The notes below the pieces were generated by a model. It was not told the origin of the DNA. It ran no database searches and was given only the letters and a program-made list of their open reading frames with translations. From Patellaria atrata CBS 101060 (Eukaryota > Ascomycota > Dothideomycetes > Patellariales > Patellariaceae), in assembly GCA_010093705.1 (NCBI GenBank), contig MU006105.1, positions 287,960 to 351,959 of the forward strand: 64,000 bases of DNA, written 5' to 3'. Shown here piece after piece: positions 35,991-47,729 of the stretch (position 1 is the stretch's first letter; each line of letters starts with the position of its first letter). Position numbers and translations under genes: made by a program.

Positions 35991-36960
35991 TTATAATGTA
36001 CCAGGTAACTGGAATGGAAAATCCAGGGCGGCAAGCATTATTGCCGTAAATATTCACCACTCAAGTGCGCATGTAATAAATGTACATGCACCAGCAACAA
36101 CAACGAGAGTCTTCGATAATTCCGCATTACGTTCGATACCTGCCAATATGCACCCGCGAGAAGACAAAAAGCGGCTAACAGTGTTGCGAAGATACCGACG
36201 AATACGATATTGGTTCGGAGGGCACAAATTAGGTATATTAGGCACAGTAAACCCATGGTAAGCATGAAAAATTTTGTAACAATACATTACTCCAGAAGAA
36301 ATAGTGATAGGAAGAGGAGACATGTACCAAAGCTCGAGTTGAACCCAACGGTGGAGAGACCTTCAGTAGGTGCATTGACAGGATCCGAGGAATATAACGC
36401 ATAAGCGCCGTAGGAGGGTTGGAGGGTCGCCGCAAACCCAAGACAGTATGCCCCTAGGAAAAGTCAGTTACTCTAGGGGGTTAAGAGGAGAGCGATGTTC
36501 CAAAGCTGGAGAATACAATAAAGGGAAAAGTATTGCCAATGATCCACTATTTGAATTAGAAAGTCAATATCGGAAGAAGTACGTATCAAGAAGGAATACC
36601 TCTCCAACTCCACCTAATATCAGAAGAAGTCCCCCGAAGAAGAAATATGTGCCTATGCTTGCCGCGCCATTTCCCTCTGTACCTCTCCATCTCATTAAGT
36701 TGCAGTTTAATGGAGAGAGACTAAGTAAATACCTAACTAACGCCCTGCTAGAATTAGTAAGTTGGGTAAATATGCACAGGCTGGTACATACAGTGGGGTT
36801 GGATTGCCAACCGTTCTTCGTAGTTCGCCTTTTACATTATTCTGCGGTGAAAGATATATCTTCTCAAAGAGTTCTGGCGAGACAGATATACTTCTAGCAG
36901 TTCTAATATGCCGGAGTGCTTCGTTTTCGCCCGGTCTCCCCGTTCAGATTATGAGTATCT
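35991..36960 (-). pseudogene. broken Gpr1/Fun34/YaaH acetate transporter-family gene
   Basis: Read on the minus strand, protein fragments follow the family in order: EALRHIRTARSISVSPELFE, KIYLSPQNNVKGELR, NPTPL, then after a clean intron (36745-36791) ALVRYLLSLSPLNCNL and GAASIGTYFFFGGLLLILGG. After a second intron (36547-36599) come NTFPFIVFSSFG, FAATLQPSYGAYALYSSDP, MGLLCLIYLICALRTNIVF, LLAGAYWQ, VVVAGACTFITCALEW and AALDFPFQLP. This family imports acetate or ammonium across the plasma membrane. It looks broken in about four places: a donor after SSFG reads GA instead of GT, an acceptor before FFMLTMGL is lost, one base is missing after YWQVSN, and the segment after ALEWY is frame-shifted. 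The 5' end has no clear start. The two intact introns and well-kept protein suggest recent loss, or a few assembly errors. Confidence 0.75.
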
Positions 36961-38078
36961 ATCATATTGCGGTCAAATATGAGTATTTCTGACAGTACTA
37001 TAGAGGATCTGTACGGATGTAGACTTACTGCTAATATCCTTCTCCAAAGGTTCGCCATTAGTGGGCTCTCGGCTGTTGTGAGTTGATTGATGGGCTTGTT
37101 CGGTAGATATTTTCAATATTACAACAGATCTAAGTGACTTTAGAAATTTTCATAAACCCTCTGATGCTAAGAATCAAACAAGACTCTACCAAGCTTTCAA
37201 TAATGTAGTGTACAGTAGAGGAAGCAAAGACTAATTTTTTGTTTTTCCAGGTTTACTAGGAATTGAGAAAAGAATTTAGGAGAAGCCCCATTGATTCTCG
37301 GAAAGCCCGAATTAAAAACAAACCTACGAACTGGGAGTTAGATACTTAATTAGTCTGTTAAACACCAAATGAATCAAATATACAGCTCAATACGGGGCTC
37401 GCGCTGAGGAGAAGTGAGGAGTCCATCTTGTAGAGCTAGGAATTCAATCAAGACTATAGCAAAATAGTGCTAAGTAGACGCGTCTCCCGATATCCAGGGC
37501 TATTCTTACTCAAGCTTCCACGGCATTGAAACTTTGGAGCCGGTTTTACGGATGAGGTTTGTGGAGAAGTGGAGCGGAGTTGGGATGGAGTGACTGGCTC
37601 AGGGATAGCCTAACCTTTTCCGTCCTTAGGGTCATCCTATACTCAACCTCACCCATTGCTCCCTAGCACAACCATATCCTTTTAGCTCCTATTGCGTGTT
37701 CTCTCCTGAGTGGCGTTATCCGATTCTTGAAATCCGTACTACCGAGTACTCTTAGAGTAATTAGCCTGGATCTTATCCCCAGATCTCTATGTAGAAGCCC
37801 CATTCTGTAGGTCACTTTCGGAAGGTGTAGAAAGCTCTGAATAGCAAATTTATATACAGATACACCATATAAATCACCTTTTATCACGGGACCTGTGCTA
37901 GTAAATATTTTGTCGGATCTATTTCCGCGTCGAATCTCTCGGTGCTTTATACGGGTTGGGTTAGTGTACGTTGGAAGAGCATATACGCTTTACGACGAGA
38001 TAGGGTCGAGCATCAAGAAGCCTGGTTGTCCTATCTAAGTATTCAATTCGAATCTCCTTTGTATTGTACAATTTCCTC
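36961..38078. other. intergenic stretch, nothing recognised
   Basis: No supported gene between the transporter pseudogene and the F-box-like gene. A 74-codon minus-strand ORF at 37663-37887 has no recognisable character. Confidence 0.4.
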
Positions 38079-39206
38079 TCAGGCCCACTTTCCTCTCGTC
38101 GTCAAGTGGCGGATGAGCTTCCGCCCTAGCCTATACTCCGCTGTGCGCAATTTCCAGGGATTCCTCATGATCTGGCCACCGTTGTACAATCTCAAGCACC
38201 TCATATCCTGAGCCAGTATGTCAAAGGGTTGCCTGCTCGTGGAATTATTGAACTTAAGAGGCCGTATTGGTCTCGTGTATCGCGGTCCTGAGTCTGTATC
38301 CCAGTTCAAGAAATCCGCAAGTAAGGCACTGCGATACACGGGATCATTCCAACAATCTTTATCCTCCTTCCCTGCTAGACGTAGCTCGCAGGTGTACATG
38401 TACCCCTTCCGTTCAATATTCACACGTTTGCTGTACCATGCGTCCGGAAAGGGGAGCCAGTATACAAATACTCCTGCCGCAGCTGGGACTGTGTCCTGAC
38501 TCTGAGGTATTTGGCCACGATACACGCGGAAGATGAGGCGGAGAAGGCGGAGCTTAGGGATGTTTAGGATCAAGGCTAGTGCCCTATAATTGTTCATTGG
38601 AGTCCGCCGTATGGAACGAACGTCCACAGTAATCCCAACTTCCAGCTTGGTAATATTGGCCATCAGACATTGGGACATTACGGGGGGGATTTTCGTATAA
38701 TATGCAAATACGTCGACGTTTCGCATCTTTCTTCCCGGTTTCATTGTGTAGAATGCGAACATCTTCTCTTTATAGTAGGTTTCCAACACCTCTGACTTGA
38801 TTTGCCAGCAAGTTAAGACCAAACCTTGTGGTAAAGAATGATCCCATTTTGCTGCGAACATTCGAAAGTCTAGTGATTTGACTTTATCGATATAGATTAC
38901 GGGAACCCTAAGGTCGAAGGTTGAAAGATAAATTTCATCACGTATCTCACGCGGTAAAGCAAGGAGGGGAGAGAGATTTCGAGGTAAAGGGCGTTTAGTA
39001 AAGATAGTAGAAGACGCGAAGGTAATTTCGTGGTTACTTTCAACCTTATTCGTATCCCTATATCATCTAAAGTAAGCATTTAAGTGCTAATATTAGATAG
39101 TTTTACTATGCACTTACCTTATAGTCATTTCCATATCGCCCGATTCCTCATCCTTCTTGCCTCTCAAGCCGAGACGGTTGCTTAATTTCTGTTTGAACTT
39201 CTTCAT
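38079..39206 (-). CDS. F-box-like fungal hypothetical protein, 355 aa, two exons
   Basis: Exons 39118-39206 and 38079-39057; the 60-nt intron (39058-39117) is GTAAGT...ATATAG. An acceptor 14 nt earlier would hit a stop at once, so the downstream AG is chosen. The Met at 39206 (MKKFKQKLSNRLGLRG) is preferred over one 50 codons upstream. Residues about 60-73 (PLLALPREIRDEIY) form the short 'LPxEIRxxIY' helix that opens many fungal F-box-like or 2EXR-type proteins. The rest (SLDFRMFAAKWDHSLPQG, LVLTCWQIKSEVLETYY, PKLRLLRLIFRVYR) fits that family's usual layout, in which the strand-helix units follow the opening helix. Function is unknown; such proteins are often lineage-expanded. No membrane or signal segment. 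Confidence 0.78.
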
Positions 39207-41228
39207 ATTTGGATTGGTAATGACAAATAGGTGTTCCTGATAAGAGCAGGTTTCAAACTCGGATAGTATAACAAGATAACGTTGCGAGGAAAGCTGCAGG
39301 TTGATGGAAGAAAGAAACTCTCTCAAGCACGCTTCAAAACGTCGAGAATGCGACACATCGCGAGATATTTAAGGTGTAGAAGAGAAGGGAAGAGAAGAGA
39401 AAAGATTGACGTGGAAGAAGAGTAGAACGTTTGGGTGCGACTAACGTGACTTTGCGGTGAAAGTTTCAGCAACAGTGGCCATGTGAGCAGCAGGCGGCAT
39501 CCAAGATTGACTAGGGTGGAAATTGTTGTGAAGTTTCATGTTGCAAGTGTTGAAGAGAAGGAAAGGTGTTGCAGAAGGAGAAGATATAGTTGGCTCATCT
39601 ACCCAACTGATATCGCGTAAACGAAATGCGGTGAATGATCAGCCCACTTCCTGATCTCACTCATGATCATCATCACGGTGTGTATCTAGAGTTCGAGAGG
39701 TGGGCTGATGCTTCGTTTAGCTTTTCAAAGCAGGAAAGTTTGAAATAGGGAAATGTTTTTTTGGAAATACCCTTCATAGGGCACCCCTTTCCCATTCGTG
39801 ATCGAGTCATCTCAGATACGCAGATGATGTATAGATGTCGTCGACTTATCTATACTAATGAGAATTACCCTGCAAAAGTCAAGAATTGAGCACATCGCTT
39901 TTAATGTACTATAAACGTACAGTGAGTCTAGTTAGTGTCAACTATGGTAAGACGTACTGTATATGGCCAGGATACGATGTAAAAGGAGCCCGAATTCCAT
40001 GAAAGGAATTTCGTATAAGAAAGATACGGTTTTAGATAGCTAACTTCTTGAAGAAGCCGTAAGATCCCGAATAAACGTACATTCTTAATTATACACTCAC
40101 GTTGATATAAGTAGACGTGTATAGAAAGCGGACAGTCTCAGACGGATCTCGGCTCCGTACGAGGTATATGTATTCTTGAATGCTTGTCCTTCCTAAAGAA
40201 ATCCATTTGTATTCATACACATTGTGCATTGCGAGTGTGTGAATGCAAAAGGGACCTTAATGTGTTACAGGGAAAAGCATTCAAAATGCGTACAGTCTTG
40301 TATGACACAAAACAGCGATCATGCCCTGGATGCATAGATTGTGTATAGTCCTTGAGAACTACTATTTCATTACAGGAGGGCTGTGTACATAAAATAAACG
40401 TCCAATGCCGTTCGTCCTCAATTATGAATGGAGTGACCACATATTGCGGACACACTGTCCCCATGGTCCCAAGTTGAGCAATGAATTTTTACCCAGTAAA
40501 CAAATGGCCTACGACAAACCACGGTCCATGCCGAGAAGTTTAAATTTTAAGTAATACGTGTAAGTCTTCTAAGCTTACGGCCCCTCACAAGACTATTTGG
40601 GCATTTAAAATATACAGTCCCCATTGGATACAACCCATAGCAATAAAGCACGTGTACCGCAAGCGTTCAGTCGCATAGGAATAGTAGTTCGTCATAAGAG
40701 ACGTCGTGTAGAGTTAGTGTTCAGTTGAAAAGAAACACTAAGAGTAAGAATGGGTTTGGTCTATAAGAAGCATCCAGATGTTAACCGTAAGATGAGAGAT
40801 CGCTTACAGTCATTACAATTATGAAGAAGGGCAGCCACTTATAAGAGACCTATAGTGAATAGGAAGTCGTAACAGTAGAAAGCGGGGTGCTGTATCAAAA
40901 CGTACGGTAATTAGAGTAATGTCAATCGTTACAAGAGGACATGTGTACACCAATTAGACAGTCGAAAAGAGTAGGAACAGGAATAAGAGATGTTACGAAT
41001 TCCCGAGGAAGTATCAAATATAATGCTGAAGAGAGAGTTCCATAAGGTATTAACCTAGTCCCGCGGGGGAGCTATCTAATTCTAGTCTAGCATGCTATGC
41101 ATAAGAATAAAGTCGTGGTATCATACTGGGAATATACCTGAAAGCACCATAACACTAAGTCTCCATCAACCCTAATCGCATGAGCTCTTTGTTCGCAGAC
41201 AACCATTAGTGCAATGTATACACACAAA
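39207..41228. other. 2 kb intergenic stretch, nothing recognised
   Basis: No supported coding or RNA gene. A minus-strand ORF of 83 codons (40213-40464) lacks any recognisable motif. The final part is the 3' flank of the HD-domain gene. Confidence 0.45.
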
Positions 41229-42023
41229 TCAAGCCCTGTTAACCTTTTCACCGTTCTCCTTTGGCAGATCCCCGTAATACTCCTTTAGGCCAGCCAACGT
41301 CTTCTGCGTCTCTTCCTTCAGTTCTTTCTTTAGTTCCTCTTCCGACCAGTCTTTCCAGGGTAAACCCTTTGGTACCCTTCCTACAGTCTCCTCCCAAAGC
41401 TTCCGCCTCTCCTCCAAAATATCTTCTGTCCACGCTTTCACCTCAGGGGTCACGATTCGCTTTGCCACATGTGTGAACTCGCCCAGATCAATCTTGCCCT
41501 CTTCCAGTTGCTCATACTCTAACATCTGTAATATAAGCTCCAACTTATCAACGTCATGTACGAAGTGTGCCTCGGCAGTCTTATCATCTTCATACTCCTG
41601 GAACAACGCCATGATTTCCTCGCCTCCAGTACCCGGGACTTGACTGAGCAACCCACCACTGGATGGACCACCATTGCATAGAAACTCCATGGTCTCGAGC
41701 TCCCGACGCATCTTTTCGGGCTTGCTTACACCGTCTACGGGGGTGATGTCACCGACTAGTAGCTCTGCCATGTCGTGCACAAGGGCCATGCGCGTGCATC
41801 TGCCGATGTCGAGGCGGGAGCGCAGAGCTGGTGGGGCGAGCAATGTAATGATAGACATGCGGTACATGTGATCTGAGATTGATTCGCCATACGAGATCTT
41901 AAAGCGACGCCAGCCCTCCCGTTTGGTAGATTTCAAACGCGTGAGCATGTGCATGAAGGGAAGCGGAGACGTAGTCGGGGTTGTTGGAGGTGGATGGGTA
42001 AGAGTTTTGAGGACTGTTGACAT
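41229..42023 (-). CDS. HD-domain phosphohydrolase, HDDC2/YfbR (5'-deoxynucleotidase) type, 264 aa
   Basis: Intronless, 264 aa. The metal ligands of the HD superfamily are visible: His52 in ESISDHMYRM, His83-Asp84 in LVHDMAELLVGDI, and Asp157 in VHDVDKLE. The MAELLVGDITPVDG and HDVDKLELILQMLEYE stretches are typical of the HDDC2 subgroup, whose characterised members remove 5'-phosphate from deoxynucleoside monophosphates (E. coli YfbR; yeast Ygk1 and Ybr242w are homologues). The C-terminus is a charged helix rich in Glu and Lys. The first about 25 residues are Pro/Thr-rich and might be a weak mitochondrial leader, but this is not clear. It diverges from HAUS6 across 649 nt. Confidence 0.93.
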   Translation of the reverse strand: MSTVLKTLTHPPPTTPTTSPLPFMHMLTRLKSTKREGWRRFKISYGESISDHMYRMSIITLLAPPALRSRLDIGRCTRMALVHDMAELLVGDITPVDGVSKPEKMRRELETMEFLCNGGPSSGGLLSQVPGTGGEEIMALFQEYEDDKTAEAHFVHDVDKLELILQMLEYEQLEEGKIDLGEFTHVAKRIVTPEVKAWTEDILEERRKLWEETVGRVPKGLPWKDWSEEELKKELKEETQKTLAGLKEYYGDLPKENGEKVNRA

Positions 42024-42672
42024 GTTAGTCGCCGAGATTGATTAGGAAGATTATGCCATAGGCGTTCATAGGATTGCGTAGAAATCAGGAGATGTGGTTG
42101 TGGTTGCGAGTAGTCAGGGGCATTCTCTGTTCACGTACCTGAATCCACTGTCCATTTAGGGGGTTCAGAACGTTGTGAAGAGTATTCTAGTATCTGTGAG
42201 CACTTGAAAGAGCATATAGGTGGTATCTGAGGTCTCGTCCTACCTGTGGTCCCATTTGATTGACCAGTTTCTAGCGTCATTGTGTCGCAGAGGTAGTGTA
42301 GGAGTACTTCAAAGTGGTAGTTTTAGATTATAGGGTAGTCGCTCTGTGTGTGTCTTTTCTGCGAGAGTAAAGGATTTTGTAGTGCTGACAATTGAGTGGG
42401 GGAAGCACTTTATATAGACATTTTCGGCGACTCGATGCGGATTGTCAGACGGATATGAGATGGTAGCACGGGCCAAAGTGCATGCTTCTAATGTTTGTTA
42501 TTCATGCGCTGTACGCCGATCACACATCCTCCCCAAACCTTATCGAGACGAACAACCATCCAATTCACAAGGCCTGGTGAAATATAATGCTCTACCACGA
42601 GGGTCAAACAACCCTCCTCTTTTCTCCATGATTCACCGGCTATTCTGAGTTCTACATACCGTGTTGTTCAGC
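42024..42672. promoter_or_regulatory. divergent promoter region between the HD phosphohydrolase gene and HAUS6
   Basis: 649 nt between divergently transcribed genes, with no supported ORF. The short distance means the two genes may share regulatory sites; none can be named from the sequence. Confidence 0.45.
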
Positions 42673-45108
42673 ATGTCGACGCGCTCTGCTTCCGTGGCAA
42701 GCACCGCAGCGCCGTCAAACCACACCAAGAAAACGAGTACCGGTGAAGCTGCGACCGCTGTAACACGACCCTCGAATGTGACACTGTATATCACAAATTT
42801 ACGGCTTCTAAACCTGGACAAACTCCCAGATTGGCCCCACATCACAGCCCAAACGTTCTCAACCAAGGATGTGCAGCAGAGTCAGAAGAATCGCATTCGT
42901 TGTGTCGAATGGAGTTTGTTTCGTCTGTTTGAGCTGTGGGACCCAGAAGAAACAAAGAATGTGAGTAATCATCCTCATACAGTAAACTGGTGGTACCCTA
43001 ATGGAAGGGTCAAATAGAAGCTACAGCCGTTTTTCCCAGCTTTGGAACCATTACAATCCCTCAATCTGCGTGCTGCACTGTACCGTTGTTTGAATGATAT
43101 CAAGAAGAATGGCGTTTTAGGACGAGACAGTGTCTTGAGAAAGTCTATGCTTGATGAGTGTAAAGGAGATAAATTCACAGATATCCTAGTTTCGTTTTCA
43201 ACCGCAGTGCTAGGGAGGAAGCTGTTTACCAACAAGAAGAGCCGTAAACATGATTCTACGGCAATAAAACTATCTACAGCATCGAGTTTGGCTTCCGGGG
43301 ATCAGGATATTTTGTTACCGCTTGTTATTGCACATAAAGTTTCACTCACCAATCGTTTAAAGCAAAAGCAAGAGAAAACGGCGAGGTATCAAGATTTGGC
43401 GGAAATGCTAGAAATTAAAAGGGAGCAGATTCGACGACGACATGAACAAGCAAAAATTGTTTATGGGAATGAACCCATCGCAACGAGCAAAGTAATTAAT
43501 ACATCCCATATTAAAAGGCAAATACGAGACAATTGGCTTGGTAATCCTGAATGGCTCGAAGTTATGATCCATGGCGATGAGCAGCAGCAGGGCGACCAGT
43601 TTCTGAGTCGATCATTTGGCGAAGTATGGACCGCTATTAACAAAGGAGAGACAATAGAGCCACCAAATGCAACTAAGGGACTGCTTGCGGATCTAGAGGC
43701 TCGAGTCAAGCAGCAGCAGAGGAGGTTAGATGACTGGAAGACCTTTCATGCTACCGTAGCTAAGAATAATTCGCGGATTGGGGCACCTACGAAATCACCT
43801 ACTGATCTTCCCACTCAATCGATCACATTCGACCGGCACCAAGAACATAGAATTGCCGATACTGGGAGGACAGCCAGCACCGAAGAGACTCATATCGATA
43901 TACGCTCGAATCAGACATGCTCACAGTATCAGCATATATTGCAGTCAATGGAGGCTGCTTTGCAGAAAGCGTCTCAACCCTTACAACGAAGGGAAATATC
44001 GCCGATTCCCACCAACTTCAAGAGCATCTCTGTACCCGTCGCGCGTAATGGAAGCGGGAGACTAAGAGCAGGTCAAGAATTGTTTCAGCAGAAGACCAAC
44101 GTCAGGACCCAATCTAGAAATATTGTAGGATCAGAAATACCTCGACAGAAGACAAATGGGAATTCCCAATCTAAGAGCTTCATTCGAAATGCAGCACCAC
44201 AACTTCCACAAGTGCACCAACGAATAGTCAGCGCAAGCGCCCAATCACAAGATGAGTGGGAGGACATTGATTCCTCCGAGATAATATCAGAACTATCTTC
44301 AAAATCAACGTTTAGTCCGCTACAACCGCCGTCTCTAACCGAAAATCAATTCTCCCCTGATCGACACCTACCATCCTCTCCACCTGAACTTGTTAGATCT
44401 CCGCAATCTCCCTTTATCGCCATTCCTTCGGGCGCACAACAAGGAGAGACCCCTCCTAATACCCCGCCCCGTGCTTCCCATCCGCTGCTCTCACCCTCTC
44501 CTCTCAACACCGAAACCCGCCTCGCAGACCACATCATCTCCTCCCTAACCGCCCCGACACCGTCACCCACCAAACACGCACCCGGGGTATCGTCTCTCAT
44601 GGAACGTACAAGGATGTCAATCGCAAGGGTCTCTCTCGCCCCACAGCCAATCTCCGATTCCCTCCCATCCCCCACCATGGAGGAAACCCCAGGCACAGAT
44701 CCTGCTCCCATCTTCCCGGCAGCAGGATTCAATCGCCGCGCTTCCCTCCTGGAACGAACTCGATTAAGCATGAGCATGATGTCCACCCAAATTCAGCAGC
44801 AAGTGCGCCTTGAAAAGCGCAAATCGTTAGCGGCGAGTAAACGGCAGAGCTTGTACCCGGTGAATCAGTTCGAGACACCGAGGAAGAGTGTGGGCGTGTT
44901 TAGGGAAGAAGATGAAGAGGAGGGACGAACGACGCCGAAGGAGGCCCTATTTGAGCAGGATGCGGATGCGGAGAGTGTATTTAAGAGTAGGCCAAAGATT
45001 GCGATAAGTCCAGTTGGAACTCCGGTCCCGATTTTGGGCGAACATAAGGAGGATGAAGAGGTTGAGGATAGTATAGGGTGGTCGCCGTCAAAGGGAAGGG
45101 GACAGTGA
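42673..45108 (+). CDS. HAUS6: HAUS augmin-like complex subunit 6 (HAUS6), 792 aa
   Basis: Exons 42673-42960 and 43018-45108, with a 57-nt intron (GTGAGT...CAAATAG) in phase 0. The Met at 42673 (MSTRSASVAS) is the first in frame. Residues about 36-200 match the HAUS6 N-terminal domain as it occurs in fungi: VTLYITNLRLLNLD, TFSTKDVQQSQKNRI, CVEWSLFRLFELWDPEETKN|KLQPFFPALEPLQSLNL, then VLGRDSVLRKSMLDECKG. A coiled coil follows (LKQKQEKTARYQDLAEM). From about residue 290 the protein is disordered and Ser/Pro-rich. Augmin recruits gamma-tubulin to existing spindle microtubules for branching nucleation. Two copies of a short motif SL(M/L)ERTR(M/L)S(I/M) begin at residues 622 and 672. The acidic C-terminus ends shortly after. 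Confidence 0.9.
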
Positions 45109-45849
45109 CGTTAATAATGATGATACGAGTGTATACCCAGGCTTAGACGACGTTATATTAGGGACGTGTTCTGTGATATCAGAACCTGGACCTAGTGTCT
45201 CAGATAATGTGCATTGTTCTTAGGGTCTCTCTTGTTGATATAATTTAACCATGACGGGTTCTTCTTGAAATAAGTGTTAGCTGATTTACTCTTCGAAGTA
45301 GACCATTTATGCCTTTGGCGAGTGTTTTGGCCACATGCTCTTAAACACAAGGCACAGTACCTACGGTAACAGACGAGTATGCATTATAGGAAATAGATCA
45401 TATCTATAAATCCCGTTATTATCCAGAACTCTATCCAGTAAGCTCAGAGTACTACTTTCCACTAGCTCTCCAGACCATCAAGGTACTTGTTCTCTCGAAT
45501 ACCTTATCATTGAATCGACCTGGGCGAAATACCAAACACTTAGTTACTCGACTCACACATTCTATGGCCGTTAGTGAACAACGCATATGTCACTGAGGAA
45601 TACTCATAAGGAGATATTGAACAGGGTCTCAAATCATCAGCACTATACCTTTCGGGGAGCATACATGTTGATTCAATTCAGTTACAAATTTCGTAAACCA
45701 ACCAAGGGGCGTATACGTGAGAGAGAATTGCTATTCAGTTCAATTTGTTCAATTGTTCTCTCAGCAAACCACGGATTAACTCTGAATCAGCGTTCATAGC
45801 AAATAGCTATCGAGGCCCCTACCTACAAAGAGAAAAGCAGGTTTGACAG
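45109..45849. other. convergent intergenic stretch
   Basis: 741 nt between the convergent HAUS6 and GFA-domain genes; no gene seen. Should hold both 3' UTRs. Confidence 0.45.
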
Positions 45850-46923
45850 CTACTCGTAGTCAGATACGATTCCTTTGTGATGTTTTCTCTCTTCCCACGC
45901 TTTATAACCATGCTGCCAGGCCTCTAGCATCTTTTTATTATACGCCAATTTCGCATAACTAACAACCACAGTATTCCACTCCAACCACTCCTCAGCCCTG
46001 GCGCCGCTCTCCGCATCAATAAGTCCGACCGCTAAATCCCACTCGGTTCTCTCATCATTCATATAGAAAACCGTCGCACCACACCACCCGCAAAAATTTC
46101 TCGACACATTCTCTGAGCTCCGGTAATGCTTCATAGTACCGAACATTCGATCTTCTGGCAAGGGACTCCCATCCGGCAACGAGAAGCGTGATGGCGGGAC
46201 AAAGATCCAGGGCATGATATCTGCCCCTGAGTCTAACCTGCAGCTATCGCACCCGCACGCTTCAACGATGTACCGGTTTGTAGCGACGTCGAACCATTTG
46301 TCCGGTAACCCGAAATCTGCTTCTGGTGAGACTTTAATGTTCGGACGATGGAGATAGAACTCTATGCCGCCGCAGTGGCAGAGACACTTCACCTTCCCAC
46401 TTGGGTCGTGCGCTTCAGGTCGTGCCCGTAAGTCTTTGGTGGTGTCCCAGTATGGCGGTAGCTGTTCGCTTTCGCCGTCACGACCAGCCCATCGGAGGAG
46501 CGGCGTGCCGTTGTAACTGCGGACAAAATCGCTAGTCCCACCATCCTTGGTATCCTCGATGTATATATGCTCCTTGTACTCGAATATATTCTCAGCGCCT
46601 TGGACTAAAGGGGTCGCAATTGTCCAATTGTGTTCTAGAGAACCTTCAAGTGGGCTACTATCGAGCATATGAGCCCCACAAGTGGGACAGAAGTACTGGG
46701 TTACTCGCTCCGAGGACTTGTACTTGGCTAGCTTCTCGATAGCTGAGGATGGAGGAGCGCTCCATGGAGCATGGAACGCGGAGAGGGCGCCGTGGATACG
46801 ACGGCAGGAGGTACAGTGGCAGAAGTGCCCAGGCATGGGGAGTGAGGAATGAGGGATGGTCGTGGTAAAGTTAGACCTGCCGCAGAGACAGGTCGTAAGG
46901 ACGTCAATTGTATCAGACATCAT
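45850..46923 (-). CDS. tandem GFA/CENP-V (Mss4-like) domain protein, 357 aa
   Basis: Intronless, 357 aa, with two copies of the zinc-binding GFA/CENP-V fold. Copy 1 (about residues 8-130) has TTCLCGRSNF, HCTSCRRIHG and FCPTCGAHM; copy 2 (about 180-320) has CLCHCGGIEF, CGCDSCRLDSG and NFCGWCGATVF. Family members share this fold with the glutathione-dependent formaldehyde-activating enzyme, but most fungal ones have no proven substrate. The two copies differ enough to suggest an old duplication, each keeping the C-x-C, C-x2-C and C-x2-C pairs. A C-terminal helix (EERKHHKGIVSDYE) lies outside the fold. Likely cytosolic; an enzymatic role is inference. Confidence 0.9.
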   Translation of the reverse strand: MMSDTIDVLTTCLCGRSNFTTTIPHSSLPMPGHFCHCTSCRRIHGALSAFHAPWSAPPSSAIEKLAKYKSSERVTQYFCPTCGAHMLDSSPLEGSLEHNWTIATPLVQGAENIFEYKEHIYIEDTKDGGTSDFVRSYNGTPLLRWAGRDGESEQLPPYWDTTKDLRARPEAHDPSGKVKCLCHCGGIEFYLHRPNIKVSPEADFGLPDKWFDVATNRYIVEACGCDSCRLDSGADIMPWIFVPPSRFSLPDGSPLPEDRMFGTMKHYRSSENVSRNFCGWCGATVFYMNDERTEWDLAVGLIDAESGARAEEWLEWNTVVVSYAKLAYNKKMLEAWQHGYKAWEERKHHKGIVSDYE

Positions 46924-47472
46924 ATTAGTTCATATGCTAAGTGAGTAAGGACTCAGCGTAGAAGGATATGGTCTAATAACAGGTATACTGCTAGGCCTTT
47001 GCGTATCTCGGTATCAAGATCAGCTGTATCTGCTTAGCTAAACAGTCCTAGAGAGTCCTGATATGGGGTAGAAATAGCGGAGAGCTGCAGGGCCGATCTT
47101 GGAGCATCCTTAAACGTATAATTGAGGACATCACACATCAACGACGTACAGTACAACACAATATCGAAAATAGAGATCACGGGAGGGGATATACTGATTC
47201 GTACCTATTGGGTTCGTAAATCCAAAGGATAGATAGGCACTGTATATGGATTTTGGATGACTGAGCTGGCTGGACCTTTGGAGATGGAAGAGTGGAAGAC
47301 CCCGGTCTCCATACTAAAGGGCCTCGTCTAGACCTTCCACAGTAGAGTACACGATGCTGACTAACAATTTGTCATTGAACTTCGACACTCTCATCGCATC
47401 TGCATCTTACACCTCTGCTGATTCTTAAGTTCGTCACCTCAACAATTATCTACCTCGATTCTACCTGTAAAT
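46924..47472. promoter_or_regulatory. divergent intergenic region
   Basis: 549 nt between the GFA-domain gene and the small membrane-protein gene. A CGTACAGTACAA motif lies near 47147-47158. No supported ORF. Confidence 0.4.
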
Positions 47473-47729
47473 ATGTCAATCTGGCAGTAAGTTCTTTCCC
47501 GTGCTTCTCTCGGGTGTCTGCTAAACAATTGGCCTTTAGATCTTACCGCAACCTTTCCCCCAAGACGCGTACCCTGTTCGGACTCGGTGTTATTGCTTGG
47601 GCGGGCATTGGATTAATGGCCACGGAAAAGGCAGAGAAGAAGTTTGGGTTTGAACCTACTGATCAGGATAGAAAAGAACTGGATAGAATCCTACCAAAAG
47701 TGAGGGTGGTGGATAAGGATGATATATAG
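47473..47729 (+). CDS. small single-pass membrane protein, 67 aa, with a 14-nt first exon
   Basis: Exon 1 is only 47473-47486 (ATG plus 11 nt, MSIW and two bases of Gln); exon 2 is 47540-47729. The 53-nt intron has GTAAGTTC at its start and a CTAAAC...CCTTTAG end. The spliced protein reads MSIWQSYRNLSPKTRTLFG, then a hydrophobic helix (LGVIAWAGIGLMA) and a charged tail (KKFGFEPTDQDRKEL, RVVDKDDI). The opening is close to small conserved fungal proteins of unknown role, some of which sit in the mitochondrial membrane. The mini first exon explains why the start is easy to miss. I do not recognise a named family. Confidence 0.75.

Noticed and set aside
39207-39356. Upstream start of the F-box-like gene at 39356
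   Set aside because: The extra 50 residues lack the character of the family; MKKFKQKL at 39206 is a more natural start.
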